Below, one piece after another: positions 22,801 through 33,060 of a stretch of 64,000 bases of DNA. Source of the stretch: Siderastrea siderea (lineage: Eukaryota; Cnidaria; Anthozoa; Scleractinia; Rhizangiidae); assembly GCA_964030785.1 (NCBI GenBank), contig OZ034977.1, positions 26,563,652-26,627,651 of the forward strand, read 5' to 3'. The notes beneath the pieces are model-generated. The model made no database searches. It had not been told where the DNA came from and saw only the letters and a program-made list of their open reading frames with translations. Within the stretch, counting starts at the first letter, position 1. Each line of letters begins with the position of its first letter. A program made the position numbers and the translations under genes.

Positions 22801-23885
22801 TGGAGGAAAACTAGATCTCCTAACGCAGGCTACCCTCCAAGCTGCGCAGGAACAGATCCTAACCGGAACTGGGACATTGCATGGGCAGGTAACCTTAGCA
22901 ACAGATGCTTTAAAAATTCAGGTGGTTTCTTTGGAAATATTACAGTCCCCCATGTTGGAATACGAGTACGAGATTGAGTCTGTGCAAGTATGGCTTACAA
23001 ATAACTAGTCATTCACGTTTGCAGAACTGTTGTCTTTCCCTATCGTCGGCCGCATGAAAAGGGAAAACTGTGTTGATAAAGTAAATTGGCCACCGTAAAG
23101 AGATTGAAAGTTAAGGTTTGGAGCGTTAGCCCTTCGTCAGAGCAAATCACCCACTTGATGAATCTAAAGTTTTGTGTTTCACTTCCCGACCGACGCAGCA
23201 CCATAGTTCCTTGAGAAACCAACCTCCTTGTTTACTTGGAAAGGGATCTAGGAAAGAAATAACGGTGTAACAAGTGATGACCTAAAGCACTTGTAGTCAA
23301 TCTCACATTACCTCTCCGACATCAGTGTTTTTTAGTAGGACTGTGCCATCCTGTTGACATAACTCTTGCTCATTTTCGAAGTCCTTACATCACTTCAGAC
23401 CCACCGGAGACCGCCTTCCGTAAACACCTAAAGCAAATCTAATAGGAATCATCGGAAGTTTATAATATAGTGTTTAAGTGCTGTTCAACAGATTCAAGAA
23501 TTTGCAGTATCAGTTTAAAATGAATTTTTCGAGGAACGACCCCCCAGTAAAGAGGAAAAAGATGTAAATCGTGGCACCCACTTTGCGTAGGCCGAGCGTA
23601 CTTACTTTCCTAAGACAGATTTCCTATTAACCGAGTTTGAAATTGAACGGGCAGAATTGCGTTGTTATGGGCATTGATTTTCCATTCAGTTTTGTCATTC
23701 TAAAACCAGGATAAGAATGGTCAGAATAGTTCCAGGAGAGTGCGTATTTTGATGGTTTGTCAATGTTTGCGATGACTGGAAGAAATCTGTTTGCGTCGTA
23801 ATGCTTATAAAGATAAAATTGCCATAAAATTAACAATGATAATAATAATAATGATAATAATGATAATAATAATAATAATAACAAC

Positions 23886-23918
<33 letters not shown>

Positions 23919-26900
23919 TTTATTTCACGAGGGTAAAAACACATTACAGTTAAAAACTGACGAACCTGTGGCCCTCTATAAAAATGTTACATAATATATT
24001 TAAAAAAATGAAAGAAAACGTTAAATAAATGGTAAACTACATATAAAGGCAAGAAAAGAGTAAACAGTACAGTAAACTGGTCTAGGTCAGCGTTCATGGC
24101 AGCAAAGTGACTTGTATAGGCTCTCATAAAAGATTTAACATTAGGGCAGTCTTTCAGTTTATCTGGTAGCGAGTTCCAAAATTAACAGCTTTGGCGATAA
24201 AAGTAATGCCCTCCCTCAGTTTCTCGATTATACCGCGGGCAGTAAAACGTTTTTCTTGAGTGACGAGTTGCTCTGGTGGAAACATCACTAATCCTAATAA
24301 GTTTGGTTTCCAAGTACTCCGGTACCTGCCCCTGAAGCCGCTTCATCAGTTAAGGGAGCACTGATTGACTTTTATTTCTTGGACCAACGGCAGCCAATTT
24401 AGGGTTTTAAATAAATCTATTGTTCTCGACTCTCTAGTGTTTTTGTTCAGAATAACTCGTGCACCCTTTTCTGTAACTTAAGGAGCCTGGTTAAGCTCTG
24501 TTTAGAAGTTATACTTCCCCAAATAGAGCTACCATATATAAGGATAGGTTTGATGGTAGTGTTGTAAAGTAGAACTCTTTCTCTTTGAGGAAGAAGGGAG
24601 CGTATTAACCACAGTATTCCTATGCGTTGCCCCAATTTGCCACACAAGCTGTCAACATGATCATCAAATGTCAGTTCGTGATCAATTGTAATACCAAACT
24701 CAGCAAACTCATCATCATCGTCATCATTTCTTAAACAGGTCCAGGAACGAGCTCCAATCCTTGCAGTATTACTTATCATGGGTCACGCCCATTCTCTGAG
24801 GTCGAGGTCAGAAACGCTGCTTGGTATTTGTTCAAAAATCGAAGGAATCTGATTGGTTACATGGATATCCACGCCTACAGTCAGTATTGGATGACACCCT
24901 GGGGCTTCACAAGTGCTTATCCAACAGACTACAGCGAAATGGTGAGTTAAAGGAGTACCACAACCTCTCCATCAACCTTTATACAGTAATATACCTTACC
25001 ATCTTCAGTTTGACCATTTTCTTTCTACGGAGGGCTATAACGGTCGAGAATGTATTTAGAGGGATTATAACTGAAGGGTTTTGTTAATATGCCTGGACTT
25101 TTTCAGCGAAATAACAATTACAAGAAAACCTGTGTTTATGAAAGATGGCCCCCTTGTAATGTGGCCATCCACATCCCAAAATGTCGCTATCCACGAACCA
25201 TAAAGTTAATCTCAAAATGTCACCGTCTGCGATCCATGAAGTGGATCCCAAAATATGGCCATCCACGAACCATAAAGTTAATCTCAAAATATGACCATTC
25301 GCGAACTATAAAAATTTTTTATTTTTTATTTACTGCAACAAAACCATATCTATAAGATCAAAGGTTCCTCTGAATTCACAGTCGTATGCTACGGAAAAAG
25401 CTACTGGACTTTTTAGCCCCCCCCCCCCCCCCCTACGCTAATGCTTTAATCTTAAGACATTCCGAGACATTTTCTTTGTTGTAATTGGTAACATTTGTAC
25501 GAGTTTTAGCGAGACACTTTTCAGAAAGAGAGAAAACCCTGTAGTTTTACCTGGAGAAAAAAATCGTTCTTAATCCGTGATATCGTGAAGTACGGCCCTT
25601 AGGCATTCGCAACAAATGTTTCAGCCTTCAGGCAAGGGCTCCATTTGCATTCTAACGACACGAGTGCAGGCTACTTACAATCTACTTTTATAACAGCGAT
25701 GCAATTGTTGTTCAAAGGTCCATTTTCATTTTCAATATTTAATTAGTCTCATCACTGAAGGCAGCGAAATTCAGATACTCACGGGAATCCAGTGACTTCT
25801 TTTCTTAAATCGAGAAAATGGACACCATAATAAAAAGAGAAAACTGCTAAAAGATTCAAAGCTAGCAAAACAAGCTATGATGTGCAATTGTGTCTGTTGG
25901 CTGCACGACACCAAGGGGACTCAGTGGAGTGACGGACGACTACTAGCGACGACAAGGACGAAAATGAAAAGCAATAAACGTCCATTTTATGAGTCGGCGC
26001 GACGTGCACTTGCGCACGACGCCGCCTAATTAAACTTCCTCAAGCGGTGGGTATGTTGTGTCGTTACATTCAAACTCTTAAGTACTTAAATTTTCACCTT
26101 TCTCCCGGGCTTTACATGAATGGCTCAATCGATTACATGCTGAAAATCAGATCTGTAGGTTGACAGTTTGGTGCGGGGTTCGAGCCTAAAGTAGAACGCA
26201 ACTACAGGAGAATACCACAAGCTTAAAAACGTTCCCGCCTATCGACGAAGTGAGTGCAATGTCCCTCCTTGCATTCCTCCTTGCATCCCCCATAAAATGT
26301 TACCCCACGTCCATCCCTCCCGTCTCCCGTCCCACTACATATCATTAACAAACCAATCAATCATTAAATTCTACAAATATTTACCAAAGGAATGCCCTTT
26401 TGCAAACCTTTATACGGCCTCGCTTCGTGGGTGGCCGTCTAATAATAATAAAACATTGAATAAATAAATAAAATAAATACCTAAAAACTTAAAGAGCCAG
26501 CGTCACCCAAAGTTCCTTGTGCGCTTGTGTTTTTGTTTTGAAACAGCTTTAAGCGTTTGGCTGGCGCGTTTGTCCTACTTTTCGCAAGTTATGCCGTGCC
26601 CCACTGGTCTTTCAGCGAGCTGATATGTACAGTAGTAGCCACTGAAAACAGACATATCTTCATCGCTACACGTTACTTGAGAAAAGAACTCTAGATCTGA
26701 CTTTGTAAGCTTTTGTAGTCAACGCGTATGGAGCTATTATAGCAACCGATCGATTGATCGATCTCGATGGACGTAAAACCAGAGCAGCCACTTCCAATCG
26801 ATATAAAAATAAGACAAAAACAAGTAGTAAGAATATTGACGTCTTCATCGCTTCGCCTCAGCTTTCTTGCACCCTACAAAGCATCCAATTTAAAGATCTC

Positions 26901-27528
26901 CTTCTCCACCACGAAAACACGTCAGCATTCGGAAATATACAACGAATTCCATACGACGACACTTAAATGTCAAGTCAAAATTCACACTAGTGCTTTCGGA
27001 TCGCTAACGGCAGCGATGGAAGAAGATACAAATCCGACTTCACAACAATCAAAAAAATGAGGGATGTTTCATAGAAGAATAATGTCTCTCGGCACGCAAA
27101 GCACTTTGGATGACAATGACTCTTTAAGGGCTGATCTTTCCCATTCTGCTCAGAACTGTGCAGTTTACTTTTATTTGTGTTTTTTATAAGCAGGGAGGAA
27201 AGAGTGGCATAAAATGCTTACCTAAGCTACTAGTGGTTTTTGCAACCGAACCCAGGTTTCTATTTTTTTTAGTGTCGCTATATAAAGGAATAAATGGTTT
27301 CATGACTGGTATCATTTATTAAGATTAAAAGAAAAGCGTTCTCTCTCCCTAGAGCTTATAATTAAACGGCACCAAAGAAAGGTGTTACGATAGTAGGAGG
27401 GCGAATGGAAGTTTCAAATATCTTTTTCTCTTTCTCTTAGAAACGAGTATCTGATATTGCGGTGCAGGCGCTTTATAACGCTGTATACAGAACAAACTAC
27501 AAAGTTGGACCAACATCGATTATTGTCT
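13823..27528 (+). CDS. M14 metallocarboxypeptidase (A/B type), six recognised exons, partial
   Basis: Exons 13823-13927, 18893-18997, 19346-19456, 22792-22888, 24739-24941 and 27441-27528 have proper GT-AG borders and compatible phases. Together they give family landmarks in order: [30 protein letters not shown] with the zinc ligands His and Glu; [23 protein letters not shown] and DPNRNW with substrate-binding Arg residues; SSNPC; then [10 protein letters not shown] with the third zinc ligand. The enzyme removes C-terminal amino acids from peptides and is normally secreted or in granules. The propeptide and signal exons upstream were not found. The exon with the catalytic Glu (ELRD block) was not found after 27528, although exon 6 ends in a donor site (T|GTAAAA). 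The introns hold a Harbinger element, two LINEs and MITEs. The recognised exons are intact; whether the gene is complete cannot be judged here. Confidence 0.85.
14544..15780 (+). pseudogene. Harbinger DDE transposase (nuclease), disrupted
   Basis: Starts at [13 protein letters not shown] residues are Asp15186 ([10 protein letters not shown]), Asp15453 ([13 protein letters not shown]) and Glu15507 ([12 protein letters not shown]), positions being first bases of the codons. It is broken by in-frame TAG codons at 14934-14936 and about 14967. A frameshift near 15555 moves the conserved [12 protein letters not shown] segment into another frame. The spacing between the second Asp and the Glu is only 18 residues, so about 20 residues usual in this family appear to be deleted. 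Ends with a recognisable C-terminus at 15780. It is almost certainly unable to make active enzyme. Confidence 0.85.
16158..18406 (-). CDS. Harbinger Myb/SANT-like DNA-binding protein (two exons)
   Basis: Exons 17626-18406 and 16158-16762 join in frame (donor GAAG|GTGAGT, acceptor TTTACAG) for about 461 residues; a second in-frame Met lies at 18376. A trihelix/Myb-like region ([19 protein letters not shown]) spans about residues 90-200, followed by Lys/Glu-rich helices. Exon 2 holds a probable coiled coil ([17 protein letters not shown]) and a Pro/Gly/Ser-rich tail. In Harbinger elements this partner binds the terminal repeats and helps bring the transposase into the nucleus. No stop or frameshift is visible, in contrast to the adjacent transposase. 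Confidence 0.8.
19862..20087. mobile_element. Miniature inverted-repeat element flanked by TTAA
   Basis: Ends AGGCCCTGGCCAAACGGG and CCCGTTTGGCCT are inverted. TTAA stands on both sides (19858-19861, 20088-20091). GCAAGT/ACTTGC motifs are repeated inside. No coding capacity. The TTAA flanks suggest mobilisation by a piggyBac-like enzyme. Confidence 0.65.
20433..20621. mobile_element. Foldback MITE
   Basis: Nearly the whole segment is an imperfect hairpin: AACAAATAGATTCC and TTGCCGTGCGTCTTTTCAGT at the left mirror the right end. TCACAGATGACG and its complement lie nearer the centre. It interrupts another short repeat (about 20340-20780). No coding capacity. Confidence 0.7.
21005..22743 (+). 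pseudogene. 5'-truncated LINE (CR1/L2/jockey-type reverse transcriptase)
   Basis: RT blocks in order: [38 protein letters not shown] with the catalytic FADD, then [13 protein letters not shown] and a C-terminus ending SHTATM at 22658. A short tail has AATAAA and a run of A at 22735-22743. Defects: missing 5' part, an 18-bp tandem duplication at about 21100-21135 (CQSGFR twice), a nested retroposon at 21431-21735 and a frameshift near 22310. It lies in a carboxypeptidase intron in sense orientation. Confidence 0.85.
21431..21735 (+). mobile_element. Short poly(A) retroposon nested in the LINE
   Basis: A 15-bp direct repeat (ATATTGGGTCCTTTA) stands at 21416-21430 and 21736-21750. The insert ends in AATAAA plus about 20 A residues. 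Removing it restores the RT sequence [14 protein letters not shown]. It is non-coding, with internal copies of GTAAGTAAGCTATGTATTG. Most likely the 3' end of another LINE family. Confidence 0.85.
23838..24710 (-). pseudogene. 5'-truncated LINE, reverse orientation
   Basis: The minus strand reads [19 protein letters not shown], then [25 protein letters not shown] and [10 protein letters not shown], the C-terminal part of a CR1/L2-type RT protein. It then decays with stops and ends in AATAAA and a (TTA)n tail (23838-23920 on the plus strand). Its 5' end stops about 30 bp before the carboxypeptidase exon at 24739, so its TCATCATCATCG end supplies part of that exon's pyrimidine-rich acceptor tract. 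Confidence 0.75.
25160..25310. repeat. 36-bp minisatellite, about four copies
   Basis: Units such as ATCCACGAACCATAAAGTTA followed by ATCTCAAAATGTCACC repeat every 36 bp with substitutions. Non-coding, in a carboxypeptidase intron. Confidence 0.75.
25311..27440. other. Carboxypeptidase intron; no gene recognised
   Basis: Contains a poly-C run near 25417-25433 and AT-rich unique sequence. The open frame at 26767-27060 has no recognisable domain and no conserved context. Confidence 0.35.
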
Positions 27529-28489
27529 GTAAAAAGAGGCGCATTTCTATTTCTGCTTTAATATCAGAAAGTTATTTATTTAACACCACGTAACGTTACG
27601 TTCCCACCGTGGGTTTTGCTATGTTGGAATACCGTAAAAGCCCTAGGCTTATAAAAGTTCGTAAGGGGATTTTTGGTGGGTCCGGTCTATTACAATAGAA
27701 TATATTAATACAAAAAAGAGGTAATGTTTACTCAGGATAACTATAAAGACTGAAAAACCTGCAACGTTATTCAACAGGGTGGCCAAACGTGTTCAACAAG
27801 TTTAATTCAACAATTTGGAACGATGTTTTATTGAGATGAAGAATTCGTTTGACGTCGTACAACAAAGGTGTAACGTCGTACAACAAAGGTGTATTAAACA
27901 CAACACTGCTGAGTATTAAATGTTGAATCAGTTTGACTGAGGAACAAGAGAAGCAAAATAAAAACTTGTCTCGTATAAGAAGCATACTACCCTTCCACAC
28001 AGAGTGGAATCAGAGTATTAAGAAAAAATGGCAAAATCATGTCGCCAATTAAAGCCACAGAAGTAACAACCAGAACAACAACAATAAAAACAACAATATC
28101 AACCATGACAACAACAACAACAACAATAACAACAGCAATATCAACAACAACAGTAATGGCATCGGTGTTATTTAAATTAATACGGTCCGTGTTCTGATGA
28201 ATTCCGTAGAGTAATACGTGGTCAAAAGGTAATCAACAAGTGCAGCGAGGAACAATGTATATAAGGCGATAAATATGCAACGGTATTTTCGCGCTATTGC
28301 AGTGCTTGTTACCTTATAGAAAGAACTGAGCATTGTACACATCATAATGAATCTGCTACGAAAAGGGCTAAGACAATCCACAAAGTTCTAGACCAATAAC
28401 GACTCCGCTTACGCTCGCTCACTCCCGTTTTGCTAAAATCTTGCTCAAAGCGCTCGGGATTCTCGGTTAGGGAGAATGCCTCTAGTCCA
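27529..28489. other. No gene recognised; AAC-rich simple sequence
   Basis: An ACAACA/ATAACA-rich tract lies at 28066-28160. A short direct repeat (GTCGTACAACAAAGGTGTA) occurs twice at 27853-27893. The expected last carboxypeptidase exon was looked for here and not seen. Confidence 0.35.
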
Positions 28490-28690
28490 GGAAGGTTACG
28501 CCAGGAGGTCAAAATGCTTGCAACAGAATTTTTCTTTTCACAGTTTTTACTTTCGAGGCATGTACATTAATATACTAAAAGCCAACAAAAATCAACCCAG
28601 GCGAAATACAAATGGTTGATGAGCGCCATGTTTTGATGCTCATTAGCCACTGAAAAAAGCTTAGCAGCGAATCTTTGCATTTTTTGGTTA
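28490..28690 (+). repeat. Left arm of a 3-kb inverted-repeat pair
   Basis: AGGTCAAAATGCTTGCAACA and CAACAAAAATCAAC are shared with the reverse complement of 31450-31665 at roughly three quarters identity over about 190 bp. May be long terminal inverted repeats of an old DNA element. Confidence 0.55.
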
Positions 28691-29530
28691 CAATTAACTC
28701 TAGAAGAAGGGAGAGGGGAATTGTCGAATTTTAAGAAAACTGGAAATTGTTAAGAATAAAAGGTGTGTTAAAATTAAAATTTAAAGTGAATAATTGATAG
28801 ATAGACACCAAAACAGGCAACAAACGAGCCCAAGTGCTCCCGCGTGGGGGTCCTGGGTCTGTCTGGGGGTGAGTACATAAATTTTATCCCTCTTTTATTT
28901 TTTAAAAGTCTTATCCTATTTCCAAAAAAATTCACCCATATTGCCCCCTTAAAGTGTATGTTACAGTAAGGCATTTACTTGGTTCGATTATGGACCGTTT
29001 TTGACAAAGCTCTGCAAAAAAGAACACAAAGCGAAGTAACTAGACCACTAGTCCACAACACAACCTCTTGGCCTTGTAGCTTGACTAGTACAAAGACCCT
29101 GAGGAGCTTGCTTCTTCCAACAAACAGGATTTTAGAAAGAGCTTTAAGCTGTCTGGTAAACATGTCACTGCCTTTTCAGTATTTTACTAGCTACTGTTTG
29201 GATAATTCTCCTTGAAACCTGTTCACCGTCATCGCACTTTGGTAGCTGATATTTGTCATATAACTGATATGATATGGAAGAAGCAATGTATCCCAATGTC
29301 ACAACGTTTGCCTTGCCTTCTAAATTGATACTGTTATACGTACGATTTCTGCATTGAACCAGTTTCCTAAATGTATTTAGTTAGTTTAGTAACTGTTATG
29401 TGCTCATCATCGTTTTCTTTGCAATATTTTGCGACAAGGCAGAAAGACACGTTTTCGTCTTTGGAAAGCAAGCATTCCAATTTTCTTACATGGCCGAGAC
29501 AGCCTTCTTGACCCAGCTATCTGAATAGGT

Positions 29531-29775
29531 TTATCTGGAGAGTCTCTTCTTTGGGGGTCGGCGCATCAGTGCAGTAGGGTCATTGCCAAACTGGTCGTAA
29601 TACGCAGGTCTCTGAAGCTCTGCAACCCTTCTGTTAAAGAGAGTACCTACTTTTTGTTTCGTCGGCCCCTCCCTGAAGTACGCTTTTGTAGCCTGAGCAG
29701 CCTGACCTCCACTGATACCGAGGTGTCGTGGCTGGAGCAGGTGTAGAGGAACGCAGCGATATTCGTTTGCAACAG
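29531..29775 (-). CDS. Unidentified terminal coding exon
   Basis: After a good acceptor (TTATTGTAG) the minus strand is open for 80 codons to TAA. It reads YRCVPLHLLQPRHLGISGGQ then AYFREGPTKQKVGTLFNRRV, then LQRPAYYDQFGNDPTALMRR and a basic end PPKKRLSR. The even composition and the splice site look like a genuine last exon (phase 2). I do not recognise the protein and did not find its upstream exons. It lies between the two inverted-repeat arms at 28490 and 31450, so it may be transposon-borne. Confidence 0.5.
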
Positions 29776-29799
29776 CTACAATAATTACAATGTTAGTTC

Positions 29800-30175
29800 A
29801 TCTGAACTAGTTCTCTCCCTGGGCTGGGAAGCGCTAGGAGTCAGGCGATTATATAATCAAACTGTTTTAATTTATAAGTTCTATAATGGCTAATTCCATG
29901 TAGGCTTCCTAACTGTATATCTGGCTTGGGTAATACTGCATCTTTTCGACGCCACATTTACAGTTTACAACAATTTCAGTTACTCTTTTTTTCCAAGATG
30001 CATTAGAATGCGGAATTTACTTCCTAGTCAAGTAGTTAGTTCTACATCTCTAAATTGTTTTAAAGCAGCTGCCGGGAGTCAGAAATTAAAGTTTGAAGTA
30101 AACCAGCGCATCTTCATAGACTGTAATCTGACCGCCGCTCCCCAACTCCATCATCAGGGCAAATAAACTATTTCG
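29800..30175 (+). pseudogene. Degenerate reverse-transcriptase C-terminus
   Basis: Broken plus-strand translation gives LGWEALGVRRLYNQTVLIYK, a stop, then RMRNLLPSQVVSSTSLNCFK. This is the pattern of LINE RT C-termini (LxWexL..RR, RxxNxLPxxVVxxxSLxxFK). Several stops; no function. Confidence 0.55.
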
Positions 30176-31449
30176 GTAGGTAACTTAATCTTTCTGTATC
30201 TATCTATCTAAGTTTGCTTGAGATTTCTCGAGTTTTTCCTTTCTTCAGAATCAGAATAGTTCACGTTTTACTGCTTGGAAATACTTCTACCAGTTCTATG
30301 TTTTTTACTGCACTGATGGTAAACTGCATTTTCGCACGGTATTGCGTTCCTCGTAGACTAGTTTTATTGATGTATCAAACGCAGTGCTTTTCACTGGAAC
30401 GCGTTTTAACTCCTATTTTACAGCCCTCTTTTAATTTTAGCTTGAATGGTAACGAGGCGTTGATTTGCACCTTGCTTCTTGCAGCTTGGATGTGATAGGT
30501 AACGCCCCATTTTATTCCTGCATTCCTTCTAGACATATTGTCCTTCCTGAGTGCGTGGGTCACTGCCCCTTCTTCGCTTTTGTTTGGCTAATAGTAAGAC
30601 CTATATTGCGAAGGGTAATAATGTCTTCTTGCGGATATCCGGGCACGTCCTCGGCTTGTTGCGCAGAACGCCAAATTCAATTTCATGCAGCTGGCTGAAG
30701 CTACTGCAACTGTAGCATAGACACGATCGACATGACATCTCACGCTTTTTTTTAACTTGGTCATACTTCTTGATTACAGTTTTATTATTATTTTCGTTAC
30801 CTTAGAATTCACGATTTTATATGTTGCAGCAGATATCAATGCAGTTCAGAAACGAATCATATTATAAAGGGAACTACAGTTATTCAGTATCTCTGTATAA
30901 GCTATAACTGTGGAAACTGACGGTTATCCAATAATTCAGCAAAAGCCGGTCGATCCTCTCGTTCTATGAAATCTGCTTTGATTGTCAGTCTAGTGCTATT
31001 CGTTATACCCCTCCAGATACAACATTGTTTAATTGCCAGGGATATCGATCCTGAAACCACTCATACCTTGTACAAATCGTCTTATACAAAGTATATTGTC
31101 ATTGTCATCAAGCATTACATCAAAAATAAGTTTGAATAGCAGGACTGGCTGGACTTGCACGTCATGCGTGGATAAACTCCGCCAACTCTCTCCAGAACTT
31201 ATAGCCTATCCTCTGATTCAGCACTATATCAACTAACTCGCCGTGTTTTTGTATTACAGATCTTGTCATTTGTAATTTGTTATTTGTGATAAAGGATTAT
31301 AAAGGTTACATAGGTTACACTGAGTAGGAAAACACTACCGAGGAAATGCCTTACACGCTATAAGGTGCTCTTCTCCTTCCATCAGTGGGCGGAAACATTC
31401 ATTCGCCTATTGTTATTAAAATGTTGAATGCGATTCAAAATGAAATTTT
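30176..31449. other. No gene recognised
   Basis: Several short frames on both strands, none with a recognised domain. Minus-strand 30590-30710 has a plausible but unsupported short exon. Confidence 0.3.
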
Positions 31450-31670
31450 TCTTGTAAAACATTCTTCTAATACAGCTAATTTGCATAAAGAACATGGCGT
31501 CTACAGGGAAAAATAATGGAAGAACAAAACTTGGATTTTTTCGTATTTCGCATGAGTTGATTTTTGTTGACTTTTAGTATGTTTATCTGGAGTCCTTAAA
31601 TAAAAGGTTTGTGAAAAGAAAAATTCTGTTGCAAGCATTTTGACCTCACGGTACTTTATCGCGATATCTT
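31450..31670 (-). repeat. Right arm of the 3-kb inverted-repeat pair
   Basis: Reverse complement of the sequence at 28490-28690; see that entry. The match includes GCAACAGAATTTTTCTTTTC. Confidence 0.55.
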
Positions 31671-32119
31671 TCCTAGACTACTCTTGATATGTAGCCACTG
31701 ATGAACGATCCTAAGGAGGATATAGATGGTTGGCGATTGGCCATTGGCATTGCTTTTTGTTTCGAGTTGCAATTGGTTCAATACGTGCTTTGCACTGGTT
31801 TTGGTCTTGGGGTTTTATTCTCTTGGTGGATAAAGCCTGGGGCGGCAAAAGTCGGGTCAGGAGGAGGTAAACCAAGAGAAAAGGACACGAAACTGGATGA
31901 AAAGAAAAGTGGAACTGGGAGTAGAAAAAAGATTTCTGGTCACAATCTGAGGGAGACGAGGAAACAACATCGAATCAGCAACAAAACAAAAATGTGACGG
32001 TGGAGGAGAAAACGTGAGGAAAATGGCATACACAATACTGTAAAGTACTCAGTAATAACTCTAAGGAAATGACGTTCATAGAATTGACATGAGGCAACAT
32101 TCTACTTGTATTTACTTAC

Positions 32120-32559
32120 CAAGCTCTTTACACTCCGTGGGAACGCTACCTGCTTCGTTTTGAAACTGAAAAAATCCGAAGGAAAACGCGGGCCAGGCAA
32201 GTAAGTCACCCAAGTGAGCAAAACATTCACTTGACTGTTCTGTTATGGTGCTCTGACTTAACACACTGCTCCACACATTTACATCTGTAAGATACCCAAG
32301 GTAAGATGCGTTCAAGATGAATTGTTCGCCGATTGATTTCTGTAGCTGACCAATTAGTAAAGTTCCTACGCTATTGGAGGTGATCCCTGGATATACTCCA
32401 TATTTTTGTCCAATTAGAAGACCGTCTACATGTAACGTCAGATTCCCGCCTACGTACGATCTCCCAAGTAAAGCACACGTGATGCCAAGTGTCGTCCAAT
32501 AGAGAGACATAGGGGTAGTCACCGGGGAGAAAAACAGTTTTACTAGTCTTATCTTTATC
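32120..32559 (-). pseudogene. Pentraxin/LamG-like exon with one frameshift
   Basis: Minus strand, acceptor TTGTTACCAG and donor CTTG|GTAAGTA. Reading DDTWHHVCFTWE, shifting one base at about 32440-32465, then GNLTLHVDGLLIGQKYG, GTLLIGQLQ, SYLGYLTDVNVWSSVLS and ECFAHLGDLLAWPAF gives the order of a pentraxin (concanavalin-A-like) fold. Without the extra base, the exon phase (0 in, 1 out) is consistent. The family binds carbohydrate or phospholipid ligands outside cells. Other exons were not found; this is either a decayed fragment or a sequencing error in a live exon. Confidence 0.65.
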
Positions 32560-32639
32560 CTGGTAACAAAGAAGTTACGGCTAGATTTACCGTAAATACC
32601 CTCATTCAAGTTCGTTGGCCGTGGGCAAGGGAGAAAATT

Positions 32640-33060
32640 TCTTCGGCAAGTGTCCTTCCTATAGAGTGTGTGCGGATGACGTCACGAATTTACCGGCGGC
32701 CATGTTGGAGAACTCACGTAATAAAAATGGCCACCAATACAAAGAGAATCATGTTCCGGTGCTGTCAAATTATGGCGAAACTCTTGACGGCAAGGTAAAA
32801 TGTAGGTATCTTGACAAAAGTTCTGAGATCGGCAGTTGAGAGAGGAATGCCTTCCACTCGTCAAATCGAAGGATTTACTTTCGTATCTTGTACTGGACAC
32901 AAGTTTTTTATACGAACGCACAATTTAAAGCTTATAAAGAAGCCATCCATTACCTCAATCCATGAATTGAACATTCTTGAAACAACAAAACGAGACACGC
33001 CAAACCGATAGGCGATATCCTGGTGACGTACAATTAGCCGCAATCTTATCAGGACCAATA
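32640..33060 (-). mobile_element. Remnant of an ISL2EU/Harbinger-like DNA transposon (helix-turn-helix part)
   Basis: The minus strand at 32960-33058 reads LIRLRLIVRHQDIAYRFGVS then RFVVSRMFNSWIEVM, the pattern of the HTH preceding DDE domains in IS4/IS5-like eukaryotic transposases. The DDE domain is absent. The 32657-32720 part (AGAGTGTGTGCGG ... GGCCATGTTGGAGAAC) has a diverged relative in reverse orientation at about 34735-34800. Confidence 0.55.

Noticed and set aside
26767..27060. 97-codon intronic frame
   Set aside because: No domain, no supporting splice or regulatory signals.
31701..31997. 98-codon frame with a hydrophobic segment and basic tail
   Set aside because: No recognised family, no splice context; next to an inverted-repeat arm, so probably repeat-derived.
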